64,000 nt of DNA from Orychophragmus violaceus (Eukaryota > Streptophyta > Magnoliopsida > Brassicales > Brassicaceae), in NCBI GenBank assembly GCA_030180135.1, contig CM058238.1, positions 86,746,619-86,810,618 on the forward strand, written 5' to 3'. The notes under the pieces were generated by a model. The model saw nothing but the letters and a program-made list of their open reading frames with translations, did not search any database and had not been told where the DNA came from. Positions 30,780 through 43,556 of the stretch are shown one piece after another; the stretch's first letter is position 1; every line of letters starts with the position of its first letter. Both the position numbers and the translations under genes were made by a program.

Positions 30780-31493
30780 ACACGACCGAAATGCCCAACA
30801 CAAACGGCATCGCGGCTCATGGTGGTAACCACTGGCAGGTGCGCCGGGAGGGTGTGGTGGGTGTGCATCTCTGGACGGCGCTCTAACTTGCTGCGGCTCT
30901 GCCGTCGTTCACAAACATGCAACATGACCCCTATGACCACAAAGCTGACAGACGGTAACGGGTGCTGGGCGTGGCCCACGGTAACAAGCTGACGCCGGGT
31001 GATCCGAAGCACCACATAACTGACAGGAGGAAGCAGACTCTGAAGAAGGATCCTGGAATCACTCGGGCGCACGGTGACCCTGAACTCCACATGCGATACA
31101 TGTCCGGTGTATAGGCATCGGCGGTAGTGAGTCCGGTGTGTCTGCTGGTAGAGTCTCTGACGACGCAACTGGCTCGGTCGGCGGTGTACCTGGCGATCTA
31201 ACTGACTCAACCTGTGTATCTGCCTCCGACATCGATATCGGCTCTGCCTCTGATAATGGCTCTGTCGCAGAGAGTGGATCGGTAGAGCCGGGTGACGATG
31301 ATGTCGATCTATCAAGTGGTGTACGGGGTGATCCTGGTTGTGGATATGGCTGATGGTGCAGTCTAATCTGTTGCTTTAGAACATCCCCGAGTATCGCCAT
31401 CTGCCCATCAATGTGCTGCTCCCAATACAGATCCTGCTCTAGGTCTATCGGCTCCATATCCATATCGACTGCTGCATGTAACGGGTCCACCAT
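30780..31493 (-). pseudogene. gag: LARD Gag-like zinc-knuckle fragment
   Basis: A minus-strand frame from about 31493 (MVDPLHAAVDMDMEPIDLEQ) is acidic and Ser/Pro/Thr-rich, with repeated acidic units near 31230-31290. It then has a Cys/His cluster, CIACGVQGHRAPEC (about 31060-31105). After a frame change it reads CQLCGASDHPASAC (about 30980-31025) and CQLCGHRGHVAC (about 30925-30960). That makes three CCHC-like knuckles, suggesting a Gag nucleocapsid. I see no capsid core. Whether it was one protein or a decayed one is unclear; the frameshift between knuckles argues for decay. Confidence 0.6.
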
Positions 31494-32070
31494 AAAATCC
31501 TCTCCACTGAGCGAAACGTATCCGACTCGTGTAGGCTAAAGGGTACCGGCACATCATGCACCTCGATCATCGGCGGCTGAATAACTGGTGGTATCATAGG
31601 CGTCTCCAACTGCGTCGTCCTGTAGAGCTGGAGGTAATAGATCAGACAACGGCCTCCAATCTACAGCCACTGCTCTCGCTCCCTGCTGCACTCGGGGAAA
31701 ACCCGGTGGTCGATCAGATATCCAGGAACCCAGTGACTGTCAAGGCTGTGCCCTCAAACTCTCTTAGCGCCGCTCCAACTGAGCTCGATACTCTGCCGCT
31801 ATCGTCCGACGTTGACTCATACATCTCGCTGAAATCTCCCACACTATGCACACACACACACAATCCGTCCAGGGACACACTGCTGCTGACTGCAATCAAA
31901 AACACAAATAAACATTAGTACAAATAACAAAAACTTCATATCCCATCCCAACCCCGGATTTACAGACGCGGCTTGGTTTCCTAATGGATGCTTGGGTAAG
32001 ACACAATTTTGACTCGATAAAACACGAAAAAACTCTGAAATGAACAGCTTTGAAACCAATGCAGAACCAT
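31494..32070 (-). other. LARD leader region
   Basis: About 580 bases between the primer site and the knuckle frame. A short (CA)n run lies at about 31848-31862. No convincing gene. Confidence 0.6.
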
Positions 32071-32082
32071 GCTCTGATACCA
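32071..32082 (-). other. LARD primer binding site (tRNA-iMet)
   Basis: The minus strand reads TGGTATCAGAGC, an exact match, seven bases after the 5' LTR end (32089). Confidence 0.93.
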
Positions 32083-32088
32083 CCTTTC

Positions 32089-34601
32089 TGTAACGCCCCT
32101 TTCTCGTCGTCCGCTGACCGTCGAGCTGACCGGCCAACAATCAAACAAGAACATGACCGATCGAACCCAAGCAAGTCAAACAGGAAAGGTTCGCCACAGG
32201 ACGAAGCCAGAGACAGATCGGTTTGAGAAAAAGGCTCGCACTAACCCGTCCTTGACTCCGCTATCCTCACTTCCATAGTACAAGTCGTACGCCTTGCACC
32301 ATTTCTGTGAATTGTGTCGGTTCGGACTAAACACAATACCAGGAAAGCATATTCATTTCTGAGTAATCAAACGTTCAGCACAACGTTTAATAGTCACTTT
32401 TACAAACCATTTCTTCAATCAACAAAACAACACTCAAAGCTCAATAGAAAATTGGCGTCAAGCCGAACCGAGAGAAAACCCTGAAATCATCGAATCAAAA
32501 TCCCGCCACAAGCAATCCCGAAACTACACCGAGGATCTCTCGTGTCCTTCGCTGCTACACCTAAAAAACACAAAAAGAGTTTAATGAGTGATCTAAGATC
32601 ACCCAGCGAGTCGGCTCACCACTACGGCTGCTAATCTATCTATCAACTATAGATTCCCGCCCGAAAACCTCAAAATAACAAGCAATCAAAACAAACATTG
32701 CGGCACATGCTCTCGATTGAGACTCGATCTATCTACCGCGCACTACCAACTACACCAACACACCATTGGGCCCCTACGATCTCGGTAAGTTCCACGGGTT
32801 TCCACTGTTACCGACGTGGTAACTAACCCCTGACTCGTAGACGCAAACACGAAGTCCAACGGCTAGGACACCGTTCTCCGTCCATCGATATGAGGTAACT
32901 CAGGCTACACCTAGATAACCCAAGCTTCCATGCAATCCGGCCCTAGGACACGACCACGTATTCTCCGGACTACACACATACCGGCGTCACTCAGTAGGTT
33001 AACACCATAACCGTAATCACCATGATCCGATTAGGAAAATACCCGAGGATCCAATCGGGTCGGAAGTACCGGAACGTATCCGAACACCTAGACTTGCGGG
33101 ATCTAACGCACCCTAGAGTCCTAGTGCAGAAATGTAAACACACAGACTCACTTGGACTCTAACAATCAATCTCAATCAATAATCAACAACCAAATCAACT
33201 CCGCATCCCGCAAGTCTACTCACACACAATAACACCACCGCTCTGACTCGGCACCGTACCGAGTCAGCAACCACGACTTAACCAGTCCCGTGACCGAGTT
33301 AAGTATCCACATGGATCGCTCGGCCCTACACCAAGATTATCTAACAGGCCTTCACAGAAAGCTCAACAACAACCACTCAATAACACAATCACGCAATCAC
33401 CACACAAACAGGCCTATTAGGGTTTCTAACGTCTTTTAACCAATTCAAGTCTGTTACCTTGGATTAGCGGATTGCTAATTCGTAGACGTCTCAACAACAA
33501 CCACTCAATAACACAATAACACAATCACCACACAAACATGCCTATTAGGGTTTCTAACGTCTTTTAACCAATTCACGTCCGCTAACTTGGATTAGTGAAT
33601 TGCTAATCCATAGACGGCTCACCAATCACAACACTTTTCTTTTCTTAACCTTTCCTAAGTATCTTTTATCAAATCCCCGATCCGTCGGTTTAGATCTAAT
33701 AGCTTACTAAACTCCCCGACGTCTCATCTTTTACTAACTTAATTCATTTCTTCTCGGTAATCCTGATATCATTCCACACGATATATGTTTGTTAGGTTTA
33801 ATTCATATTTTAACTCGTCTTAATTCCCGTACTTAGATTCATTCAATACTGTTCTTTACATACGTGTATATGCATATACAGCCCTAACATGCAACGACTA
33901 TATGAATGCATCACACAATATTGCTATCAACCTAACGGCACACAACATGTTTAATCCTTTTAATTCTCATAATCCTAACATGCGTCTTAAACCTAACCGG
34001 TTCATCGTTAATTCAACTATTAGTTCTCCAACATAGTCAATCATATCCGGGTATGCAATCCTAATTCTATGGTTTCCCATTTCTCGATCTATATGCATTA
34101 ACTACGGTGTTTGAGATGACTCAGTGTGATTTAGATCGGAACGAACGGCACGGATGCGGATACGACTCCCTGAGACCCCGAACTAAACCCGAACCTTCCG
34201 AACACATGAAAACGAACTCCGAAGCTTCCCGAACACCCGTACACAAACCGCAACACAAAACTGGTCGGAGTCAACGCGTTGACCGGCGTTGATCGGCGTT
34301 GACCGGGCTGACTTTGAACTCCAGTTGTCCGTTGACTTTGACCATTGACCGTTGACTTTTCCTTTGACCAAGCTTGGACCGGTTGACCCAATCTGAACCA
34401 GCTGAACCACTTCAATCAAACCAAACCGACTGAACCGTCTTCAATTGAACCGGTTAGGTTAAACCGGTTTAGGTAAAACTGTTGGCCGGTTTAACCTAAC
34501 GTTGACCGAGGCTTAACCAAGCCTAAACCAATCCAATTTTGGACCAAACCATGCTGAACCAACCACTGAAGAACCGTCTTGAAGATACGGCGGCGGTGGA
34601 G
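32089..34601 (-). repeat. LARD 5' LTR, first block (split by Athila-D)
   Basis: Matches the 3' LTR from its TGTAACGCCCC end to GCGGCGGTGGAG, where Athila-D enters. Relative to the 3' LTR it lacks ~107 bases near 32695 and carries an extra tandem copy of ~120 bases at 33365-33610. Confidence 0.9.
33365..33610. repeat. Tandem duplication of ~120 bp in the LARD 5' LTR
   Basis: The block from CAACAACAACCACTCAATAA through CCTATTAGGGTTTCTAACG and the TTGGATTAG...GTAGACG part occurs twice in a row here but once in the 3' LTR (about 20120-20260). Confidence 0.8.
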
Positions 34602-35804
34602 TGGTATATCATGGTTTTTTCTAGTTTTAGACCATGATATAAGTGTGTTTTAGAGTCTATTAGTGTTTCTTTAAAGTCTTTTGTAGGTATTATTAGGTAC
34701 ACGCACGTTTGGAGCAGAAGTGGAGGTTATGGAGCTTATTGGTACATTTTGGAGATTTGACCCGAGAGATGAAGCTCACTGTCCAGAACAGAGGAGTGCG
34801 TCGATCGTTGCACATGTGCATCGATCTTTGCACAGCGCGAATGGGCCAGACTCGCGAGAGTTATGAAGTTATGAGATATTGCGAAGTTGTCCAGAAGTTC
34901 CAGATATTTACACAGAAACCCCAAGACGTGATTAGGCTATATTAGTTAGGTTTTTGACTTTTATTTTCATTAAGCATTCAGACTTTGAGCTGAGAATTAG
35001 AGAGAGATTTTGGGGCTGATATGAACCTATACTTCATCTTTTTTTGGAGAAGATTTTGAACCCTTTACTTCTTTTATATCTTATATGCAATTTATACATC
35101 ATGTGATTATGTTTTCATTATCTATGTCTGAGTAGATTCATAGTTAGCTTTAGGGTTTCTCACATAGGATTTCATGACTTGCTAGATATAATTAATTCCG
35201 TTAAGGATTCATAACTATAACTGTTCTTCGATCTAAATTGTGTTTAATGCTAGTTCTAACCTGATCACTTAGAATCTAGATCTCAGGTTGCTAAATAAGA
35301 CACGACAGTGTTGTTTAGAATCTGAACTATTTAGGTTGAGCAATTGAATTACTCGCAAAGGAATTTGGTTTAGTTTAATTGTGAACATATCGAACTTGGA
35401 CTTAATGCTGGTTTAATCTGTTAGTAATTGCAAAGGAATTTGGATTGCTGCAGTTAGACTTAGAGAATTCTCGCAACGACAGTTGGTTAATTCTATATCC
35501 GTGTTTTGAGTTCTAGAACTGAGCTTAATTAGATCCTGACTGAATGATTTATCTGCTTGTCTGATTTTCTGAGAACGCCCTAGACTTAGTGCTTTAAGTT
35601 AACTGTTTTCACAACCAATCCTGCTATTCTATTTACTTTCCGCACTGCTTTATAGTTTATCACATTTGCTTTCATTCTAGTTCAACCTCGGCCGTTCTAT
35701 AATCTATCGTTGACCGGAGTCTCTTTGGATTCGATACCTAAGTACTACATCTGCATAACTGTGCACTTGCAGTAGTATAGGATTAAAACTTCTAGACCCT
35801 ATCA
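34602..35804 (+). repeat. Athila-D 5' LTR, 1,203 bp
   Basis: Begins TGGTATATCATGG (the partner begins TGTTATATCATGG) and ends GACCCTATCA. One bipartite module lies at 34802-34830, followed by GCGCGAAT. Confidence 0.93.
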
Positions 35805-35810
35805 AGTTTT

Positions 35811-35828
35811 TGGCGCCGTTGCCGGGGA
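35811..35828 (+). other. Athila-D primer binding site (tRNA-Asp)
   Basis: TGGCGCCGTTGCCGGGGA, the exact complement of the tRNA-Asp 3' end, six bases after the LTR. Confidence 0.95.
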
Positions 35829-36043
35829 CTCTTTTGAGTCTCCGATAGATTTGAACCTAGGGTTTAGACTAGGATTTTTTTTTTTTGGTTACTAATATTT
35901 TCTCTGTTTTTCTCTGTCGCAGGTACTGATTTCGAATAGCGTTGATCGTTTCTTATTTGTGTCCATCGTCACTAGGCGATTCTGAGTTGAGGCGATCGTT
36001 GTTGTGCTTGCATCGATCGTTGCACTACGATTACAGACAGTTT

Positions 36044-37908
36044 ATGCAGACGTGTGAAACCAGAAGTAATCAGAATTTAAATCTCGTTAATCTCGGACTT
36101 GAAAAACTTGCACGACTAGAGAGGACTAACAGAAGAGATAGAAGAGCAAGGATGGTACGTGAACGCCTGATTTTGATACCCGATGCTCAAGGTGTACTGA
36201 GGGATCCACAGAACAATCCTTACAATGCTGCTGGGAAGCGGATTGATGCTGAGGGACGTGTGATCCCCGATCTTGTGGATGATGAACAAGAACAAGGCCA
36301 AGGACAGGCCCAAGGACAGAGACAGATGGTCATTCATGAGAGGACTTTAGCTGACTACAATCGTCTGGATGAGTTTCATGCTAACCGGTCAGCTCTTGTA
36401 CCTCCTGTTTTTGAGCGGAATGATTTTGAGATCAAGACCATCTACTACTCTCTGATGAGGCAGAATGCTTTCCATTGTTACCCATCGGAGCAGCCTATGG
36501 ATCATATTGATCAATTTGAGGACATAATCACTGGAATGAAGTATGATGGACTGTACCAGGATTATTTGTTTCTCAAACTTTTTCCCCACTCTCTCGCTGG
36601 AGATGTTGCTGCCTGGTTGAAACAACTTCCACCTGGGAAGTTTGATACTTGGGATGCTATAAAGAGTGAGTTTCTAAGACATTTCTACGATGATGCGCGT
36701 TCTGATCAGTCTAGACAGGACATTCTCACTTTCTCCCAAGGTCCTACAGAGCCTCTTAAGGCTGCTTGGATGAGATTCAAGAAGTACCAGCGTGACTGCC
36801 TGAATCATGGATTCACTGAGGTAACATTGCTAGGCATCTTCTTTAGAGGTATAGATCTCCCATAGCAAGCTGCGTTGGATAATTCCAGCATGCAAATTTC
36901 AACACTAGGACTCCTGCGTAAGCTAAGCAACTGATAGACAACTTAGTAAGTAATAATAGCTGCAAGACTACTGATGAGAGAAGAAAGAAGTCCGGTGGAA
37001 AGATGGAGAATCTGGAGATTGCTGATATTAGGAGTAAGTTGGACACTGTGTGTAATCTTCTAGCTGGGAAGAAGGCTATCCATTTTGCTCAAGATGTTGA
37101 AGTGATCAATGCTGAAGAAGATGGTCAGGAAGAAGATGTGAACTACATTGGTGGTTCTGGATTCCAAGGTAATAGGTTTGGATACCAGTCTGGTAACAGG
37201 TTCTTCAATAATGGACATGAGAGTACTGGCTATCAGAAACCTTTTCAGCAATGTAACTTCTATCAGAAGAGTGTTGCTAGTCCACATGAGACCAAGATGG
37301 AAGCGATGATGGAACAGTTGCTAAAGGGTCAGACTAAGCATATTAGGGACTTTAACAAGAAGTTGGAGGATGTTTATGAGGACCTGAATGGGAAGTATCA
37401 TTCCTTGAGCACGCATGTGAAAGAGCTTGATGCTCGGGTTACACAGACTGTTGGACATGTTAAAAGGGAAGATGGATATCTTCCGGGACGAACTGATGCT
37501 AATCCTAAGTATCAGTGCAATGTTGTGACATTAAGGAGTGGTAAGTTGTTTCCTGCCCAGAAAAAGCAGTTGAGTGTCGAAGAAATCGTGAAAATTGAAG
37601 AATTGGAAGATGAGATCTGTGAGCTTCGCAATGCATCGATCGACGCACCTCTGCAACGGTCGATGCAAGGCAAAAACAAGGATGACGAACCAAAGTTCGA
37701 CACAGAGGACGTAACACAGTCGCCCAGCAACGATCGACACCACATTTGCAACGATCGACGCAAGGCGACTGCAAAGGTTTCAGCCGCAGAAAAACCGAAA
37801 CAGACGAATGAGAGAGTCTACAAACCCAAAGTACCTTTTCCTAAGAATCCCAGGAAGGCTAAGAACGAAACCAGTATAACAAATGCAAGGAAATTATTAA
37901 AAAGGTGA
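36044..37908 (+). pseudogene. gag: Athila-D gag
   Basis: Starts at ATG 36044 (MQTCETRSNQ). The N-terminal arm and capsid-like core match Athila-B closely (RERLILIPDAQGVLRD; EQPMDHIDQFEDIITGMKYD; FLRHFYDDARSDQSRQDI). A TAG at 36863-36865, a one-base loss near 36890 and a further stop break it before the second half. That half is open at 37003-37908: QDVEVINAEEDGQEEDVNYI, coiled FNKKLEDVYEDLNGKYHSL, then the NVVTLRSGK block typical of Athila. At 37637-37757 two CGATCG modules are read in frame (peptides NASIDAPLQRSM and NDRHHICNDRRK). The shift into the protease frame is near 37900. Confidence 0.85.
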
Positions 37909-38737
37909 AGGTTGAAGTGCCTTTGATTGATTCTATGGAAACTACTCCTGTGATGAGGAGATGTCTTAAGGATCTGCTTGTTGGTAAATGGTCTGAAGAG
38001 GAGAGTGTAATGATGATCACAGAGGTGTGTAGTGCAGTGATTCAAGGCAGAATTCCTGAGAAGTTGAAAGATCCAGGAAGCTTTGTGTTGGATTGTGCTA
38101 TCTACATGGAAAGATTTGAAAGGTCTCTATGTGATCTTGGTTCCAGTGTGAATCTTATGCCTTTCTCAGTTACTAGGAGACTCAGGATGACTAATTTCAT
38201 ACCCACTAGGATCTCACTGGTTTTAGCAGACAGAAGAATCAGAATTCCTGAAGGATTATTGGAAGATGTGCCTATAATGATTGGCCAATGTGTGATCCCT
38301 ACTGACTTCGTGGTTCTGAAATATGGAGAAAACCAAAGGATCCACTGATATTGGGTAGACCTTTCTTGGCCACTGCGTGTGCAATGATTGACTGCCAGGG
38401 AGGTAAGATAGTTCTAAATGTAGGAGATCTGAAGATGAGCTTTGATATGGACAAGCTGGTAAAGATACCAACCATCGATGGACAAAATTTTTATGTGGAT
38501 ACTCTCAGTGATTTGGCTACAGATTACTTTAATAGGACTCGTACTGAGGATCAACTAGAAAGAGGTTTGCTGAGCTCTATAATGGAGCTGGAATATCTGC
38601 AAGACGAGCCCGCAATCTGCTATGCGAGACTAATGGATTCTGTTGAGCAGGTAATGCAAGTGGTAGTGTCTGACGCGACGATGCAACGATCGACACCATC
38701 TGGGCATCGATCGTTGCAAGTCGACAGTGACTGGTGA
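37905..38737 (+). pseudogene. pol: Athila-D aspartic protease region
   Basis: Conserved segment PLIDSMETTPVMRRCLKDLL, then the retropepsin-like block RSLCDLGSSVNLMPFSV and SLVLADRRIRIPEGLLEDVP. A frameshift occurs at about 38340, and then LGRPFLATACAMIDCQGGK and the linker to RT continue. Codons near 38687-38713 come from a CGATCG module (SDATMQRSTPSGHRSLQVD). A stop follows at 38735-38737. The enzyme would process the Athila polyprotein. Confidence 0.82.
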
Positions 38738-39110
38738 GAGGAGAAAGCTAAAAAAATTGAGATGAAACAACTTCCATCCGGGCTAAGGTACGCATTTCTT
38801 GGACCTAATTAAACATATCCAGTGATTGTTAATGCTAGTTTGAACAACGCAGAGCTCACTTTACTGCTAAGAAGGCTGCGCAAGCATCGCAAGCTCTTGG
38901 CTATTCTCTTGATGACATTTCAGGTATCTCTCCAAAGCTGTGCATGCATAGGATACATCTTTAGGATGAGTCTAAGACGTCTGTTGAACATCAGAGGAGG
39001 CTGAATCCTAACCTTAAGGAAGTGGTAAAGAAAGAAATCATGAAGCTACTGGATGTTGGGATCATTTTTCCGATATCCGATAGTGATTGGGTCAGTCTAT
39101 TTCATGTTGT
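38738..39110 (+). pseudogene. pol: Athila-D RT, N-terminal part before Copia-E
   Basis: In shifting frames it reads EMKQLPSGLRYAFLGP, PVIVNASLNNAELTLLL, HRIHL, RRLNPNLKEVVKKEIMKLL and DVGIIFPISDSDWVS. This is the start of a Ty3/gypsy RT. Copia-E enters within GTTGT (39106-39110, duplicated at 53309-53313) in the codons of the HVVPKKGG motif. Confidence 0.85.
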
Positions 39111-39752
39111 TGTTGGGTCCCTACTGGATCTAGGGTTTGATATATTGAATTAAAACCAACCTCATTCTTACCTCTGTACTGGCAGCGGAATGAGAATGGT
39201 GAACGGGATCAATGGAGCAACACAGATGCTTTGCCTCTACCAGATACACACGCACGCTCGCTGGAAACGGGATGCTAGTGCCGGATCAACGGGAATCGAA
39301 TCTCTCTGGTGTGTCTACTGTTTCTGTCAAGAAAAATGGACGGCTTGCTTTTTAGGTCGAAACTCTCGAGTTTTATTTGACCTAAACATGCTTAACGGGC
39401 CAGACTTAATTAAATCTTAATTCGGAAAGCGTTTCCGAAAACCCGAACTGTGTCGACCGACACACAAGCTGTGTCGATCGACACAACACCATTATATCAA
39501 TTATAATGTGTATCCAATACACATTAATATGATCATTACCATAATGATCATTCCCATGTCGTAGCTTCCAGTTTGCTTAGGTGTGTGACCCTATAGGATC
39601 ATATAATACTGGCAGTAAGTATACAACTTACAGATTGCAAGAGGCTTCTAGCAAAACATTGCAACCTCCCAGTATTATACGAATGTCTGATCTCGACACA
39701 CAACTATCATCAGGAGTGAGTACAAGTGTGATTTCAGGACACTATCCCAACA
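39111..39752 (-). repeat. Copia-E 3' LTR, 642 bp
   Basis: TGTTGGGTCCC...CCCAACA. Contains a full bipartite module (39454/39475). A purine tract (AAGTGGGAGAT on the minus strand) abuts it at 39753. Confidence 0.93.
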
Positions 39753-40644
39753 ATCTCCCACTTGTACTGGAATCATCTATTCCTATAATCCTTTTGTCTC
39801 TATATATCGATTTGGCATAAGGCAAGATTGGTGTCATCCTTATTAAGCCAACATCATGTTTATCGAACTCCTGATCTCATACTGAACATTACAAACAACT
39901 GAACTACAGTTCGTTTGAGTGCGGCCACACATTTTTCTCAGTATTAAATCTTCGATAGGCCTGAGATATTTATCTATGGGATATTTATCTCCCGTTATAC
40001 AGGAGGGGCAAATCACATCTTGTTCCATCCCTATTTCAACGCATACTTCATGATATACTTGAACAGTGCCGTTATAGTCGCCAGTTACGGGTCGACGTTT
40101 GACAAAGTCAAAGTGTACCAATTCATATGCAAGAAAGCATGATGAACTCAGGTCTAAGGACTATACTCTATAGTCGTAATGAGAACCTCTTATGACACAA
40201 ATATAACTATCTTGTAGACTTCTCATCAGCGGGTCATGTCCGATCATATGTTCACCAACATGTATCTATGTGACTGACTGCGATAATCATATCATTGGCT
40301 CCATGAAACTTAGCCAACAGTCACCTCACAATCTAGTCTCTCGCGGTTGCCATTGTCCCACTTTGGCAACCTCGACTATGGACATCATAATTTATGTCAT
40401 TTATGACTTACAGGGTTTCATGATCAAGTCCTCAACTTGATGACCTATAATATGACATAAACTTATTTTGGGACCATTATTTAGATTACAATAAATAATG
40501 CTGAAATCAAATTTCATTAAACATGTCCAAAAGAATGTTTACAAGAGCATCTTATTATAACTAAAATAAAACTAAAACTCCCACTAGAATCAAGATTACA
40601 TCTTAAGATCTCTAATGCCTACAGCAGTCGTATGACTCTCATGC
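39753..40644 (-). other. Copia-E 3' untranslated region
   Basis: About 890 bases between the pol stop and the LTR, similar to 46324-47160 of Copia-F. On the minus strand, degraded reading is possible in places (GDYNGTVQVYHEVCVEIG), but it is interrupted in Copia-F, so I do not call a gene. Confidence 0.6.
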
Positions 40645-43556
40645 TTAGGCCTTTGGGAGTGACTTAGTCAGAGGATCAGCGACATTCTCTTCCATCGGAA
40701 CTCGGCTGATCTTCACATCACCTCTATTGACGATATCACGAATCAGGTGATATCTCCTCTCTACGTGTTTGGACTTCTGGTGTGATTTGGGTTCTTTCGC
40801 CTGAGAAATGGCTCCATTGTTGTCACAAAATAAAGCCACTGGCTCCAAGATACTCGGAACCACAACAAGTTCAATCACGAACTTCTTGATCCAAATAGCT
40901 TCCTTTACCGCTTCAGAAGCAGCAACATATTCAGCTTCCGTCGTGGAATCAGCTACGGTATTCTACTTAGAGCTCTTCCAGCTCACTGCACCGCCATTTA
41001 GACAGAAGACATATCCAGATTGTGATCGGAAATCGTCTCTGTCCGTCTGAAAACTCGCATCGGTGAATCTATTCACCACAAGTTCTTCACTTCCTCCATA
41101 CACCAGGAATTTATCCTTAGTATGTCTCAAATACTTGAGAATATTCTTGACAGCTGTCCAGTGAACTTCACCTGGATCAGATTGGTATCTACTCGTCATG
41201 CTTAACGCGTAAGCTACATATGGACGAGTGCAGAGCATGGCATACATAATAGCATAAGTAATCCTATTCATGCGTTCTCGCTCAGCCTGTGTCGCCGGAC
41301 ACTGCTTCTTGCTGAGACTAATGCCATGAGACATCGGTATGAAGCCCTTCTTAGAATCTTGCATCTTGAATCTATGCAACACCTTATCAATATAAGTGTC
41401 CTGGCACAATCCAATCAGCCTGTTTGGTCTATCTCTGTAGATTCTGATTCCAAGAATGTACGCGGCTTCTCCCATGTCTTTCATGGAAAAACAACTTCTG
41501 AGCCAAGTCTTAACAGACTGAAGCAACGGAACGTCATTACCGAGGAGGAGTATGTCATCGACATACAGTACAAGAAACGCAATTCTGCTCCCACTAGTCT
41601 TCTTGTATACACATGGTTCTTCTTCGTCCTTGATGAAGCCAAATTGTTTTACTGCTTCATCAAAACGAAGATTCCAACTCTGTGATGCTTGCTTCAATCT
41701 ATAAATGGATTTATGAAGCTTGCATACCTTTCCAGCGTTCTTAGAATCGACAAAACCTTTAGGGTGTGTCATATACACATCCTCTTCCAGAATACCATTC
41801 AGGAATGCGGTTTTGACATCCATTTGCCAAATATCATCGTCATAATGAGCAGCAATCGCTAGAAGAATCCGAATGGAATTAAGCATAGCGACAGGGGAAT
41901 AGGTTTCATCATAGTCAATACCATGAATTTGCTTGAAACCTTTAGCTACCAACCTCGCTTTGTAAATCTGTACATTGCCATCCACGTCAATCTTCTTCTT
42001 GAAGATCCATTTACACTCAATGGCTTTTGCACCATTAGGTAAATCGACTAAGGACCATACTTGGTTTTCTGACATGGATCCTATTTCGGATTTAGAGGCT
42101 CCAAGCCACTTTTCGGAGTCCGCGCCCATCATTGCTTCCGCGAAGGTCGCTGGTTCGTCACTATCAATGATCATCAGATCATTTGAGTTGGTCACGAGAA
42201 ATCCATAGTATCTCTCGGGTTCGTGACGGATCCTTCCATATCTGCGAACTTCAGGCTCCACAGCCGCCGGTTCCACAGAACTTTGTGGATCCAACTGCTA
42301 CTCTTCCTCAATAGGATGAGTAGCTTCCTGTGCATCTTAAATTTCTTCAAGATTTACCTTACTCCCAATGTTTTTCTTAGAGAGAAATTCCCTCTCAAGA
42401 AAAGAACAGTCTCGAGCAACAAATACTTTGTTCTCAGATTGGTTGTAAAAGTAGTATGCCTTGGTTTCCCTAGGATAACCAACGAAGTAGCATTTATCTG
42501 ATTTGGGTGCAAGCTTGTCAGAGATTAAACGTTTGACATAAGCCTCACAACCCCAAATCCTCAGGAAAGACAGACTAGGAACATTCCCAGTCCACAGTTC
42601 ATGTGGTTTCTTTTCCACTGATTTAGATGGTACCCTATTCAGTGTAAACGCAGACATTTCTAGAGCGTATCCCCAAAAGGATAATGGAAGATTTGAATGA
42701 CTCATCATAGACTGAACCATATCCAATAAGGTACGATTTCTCCTCTCTGACACTCCATTCCATTGGGGTGTTCGAGGAGGAGTGAGTTGTGAAATCATTC
42801 CACACTCGCTCAGATAGTCGCTGAACTCTTGACTTAAGTATTGTCCTCCACGATTTGATCGCAGAACTTTGATACTTTTTCCAAGTTGGTTTTGTACTTC
42901 ATTCTTGAATTCCTTGAATCTATCAAAGGATTCTGACTTGTGTCTCATCAAATAGACATAGCCATACCTACTGAAATCATCAGTGAAGGTTATGAAGTAC
43001 TTGTAATTTCCTCTGGCAACAGTACTCATTGTCCACATACATCAGTATGAACAAGGCCCAATAAATCACTGGCCCTTTCATTTGGTTTGTTAAAAGGGGC
43101 TCTAGCCATTTTGCCTATCAAACAGGATTCGTATTTCTCACATGATTGAAAATCAAATGAGCCCAGAAGCCCATTCCGATGGAGCCTTTGGATGCGTTTC
43201 TCATTAATATCGCCCAAACGACAATGCCATAAGAAAGTCGGGTTTTCGTCATTGGACTTAAACCGCTTTGTATTTATGTTAAAGTTAGGCATTTCTTGGT
43301 TTAAAACATATAACCAATTTTCTAATGGGGCGCTACCATAAAATGTACCATCACGATTAAAAGAACAAACTTTATTCTTAACAGCAAAATCAAAACCTTC
43401 CAAATCCAATACGGAAACTGAAATTATGTTTCTGCTAATCGCATGTACAAAGTAGCAATTATTCAAAGTTAAAATCATGCCCGAAGGTAAAGATAACTCG
43501 TAAGTGCCTACGGCCCGTGCAGCTACCTTAGCTCCATTCCCGACCCGTAACACCAC
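40645..43556 (-). pseudogene. pol: Copia-E pol (integrase, RT, RNase H)
   Basis: From high to low coordinates. Pre-integrase (FLWHCRLGDINEKRIQRLHR; SCLIGKMARAPF). One base is lost near 43028. Then the integrase core (GNYKYFITFTDDFSRYGYVY) follows, where the second catalytic Asp is replaced (LRSNRGGQYLS instead of the usual SDRGGEY); the Glu region NGVSERRNRTLL is present. Two stops lie near 42295-42339. RT is open at 40963-42294 (WIFKKKIDVDGNVQIYKARL; MDVKTAFLNGILEEDVYM; catalytic YVDDILLLG intact). A stop at 40963 precedes RNase H (DSTTEAEYVAASEAVKEAIW; NVADPLTKSLPKA). All the stops fit CAA/CAG-to-TAA/TAG changes. Confidence 0.9.

Noticed and set aside
39843..40121. Possible extra gene in the Copia-E 3' region
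   Set aside because: The corresponding part of Copia-F is interrupted, and no domain is recognisable.
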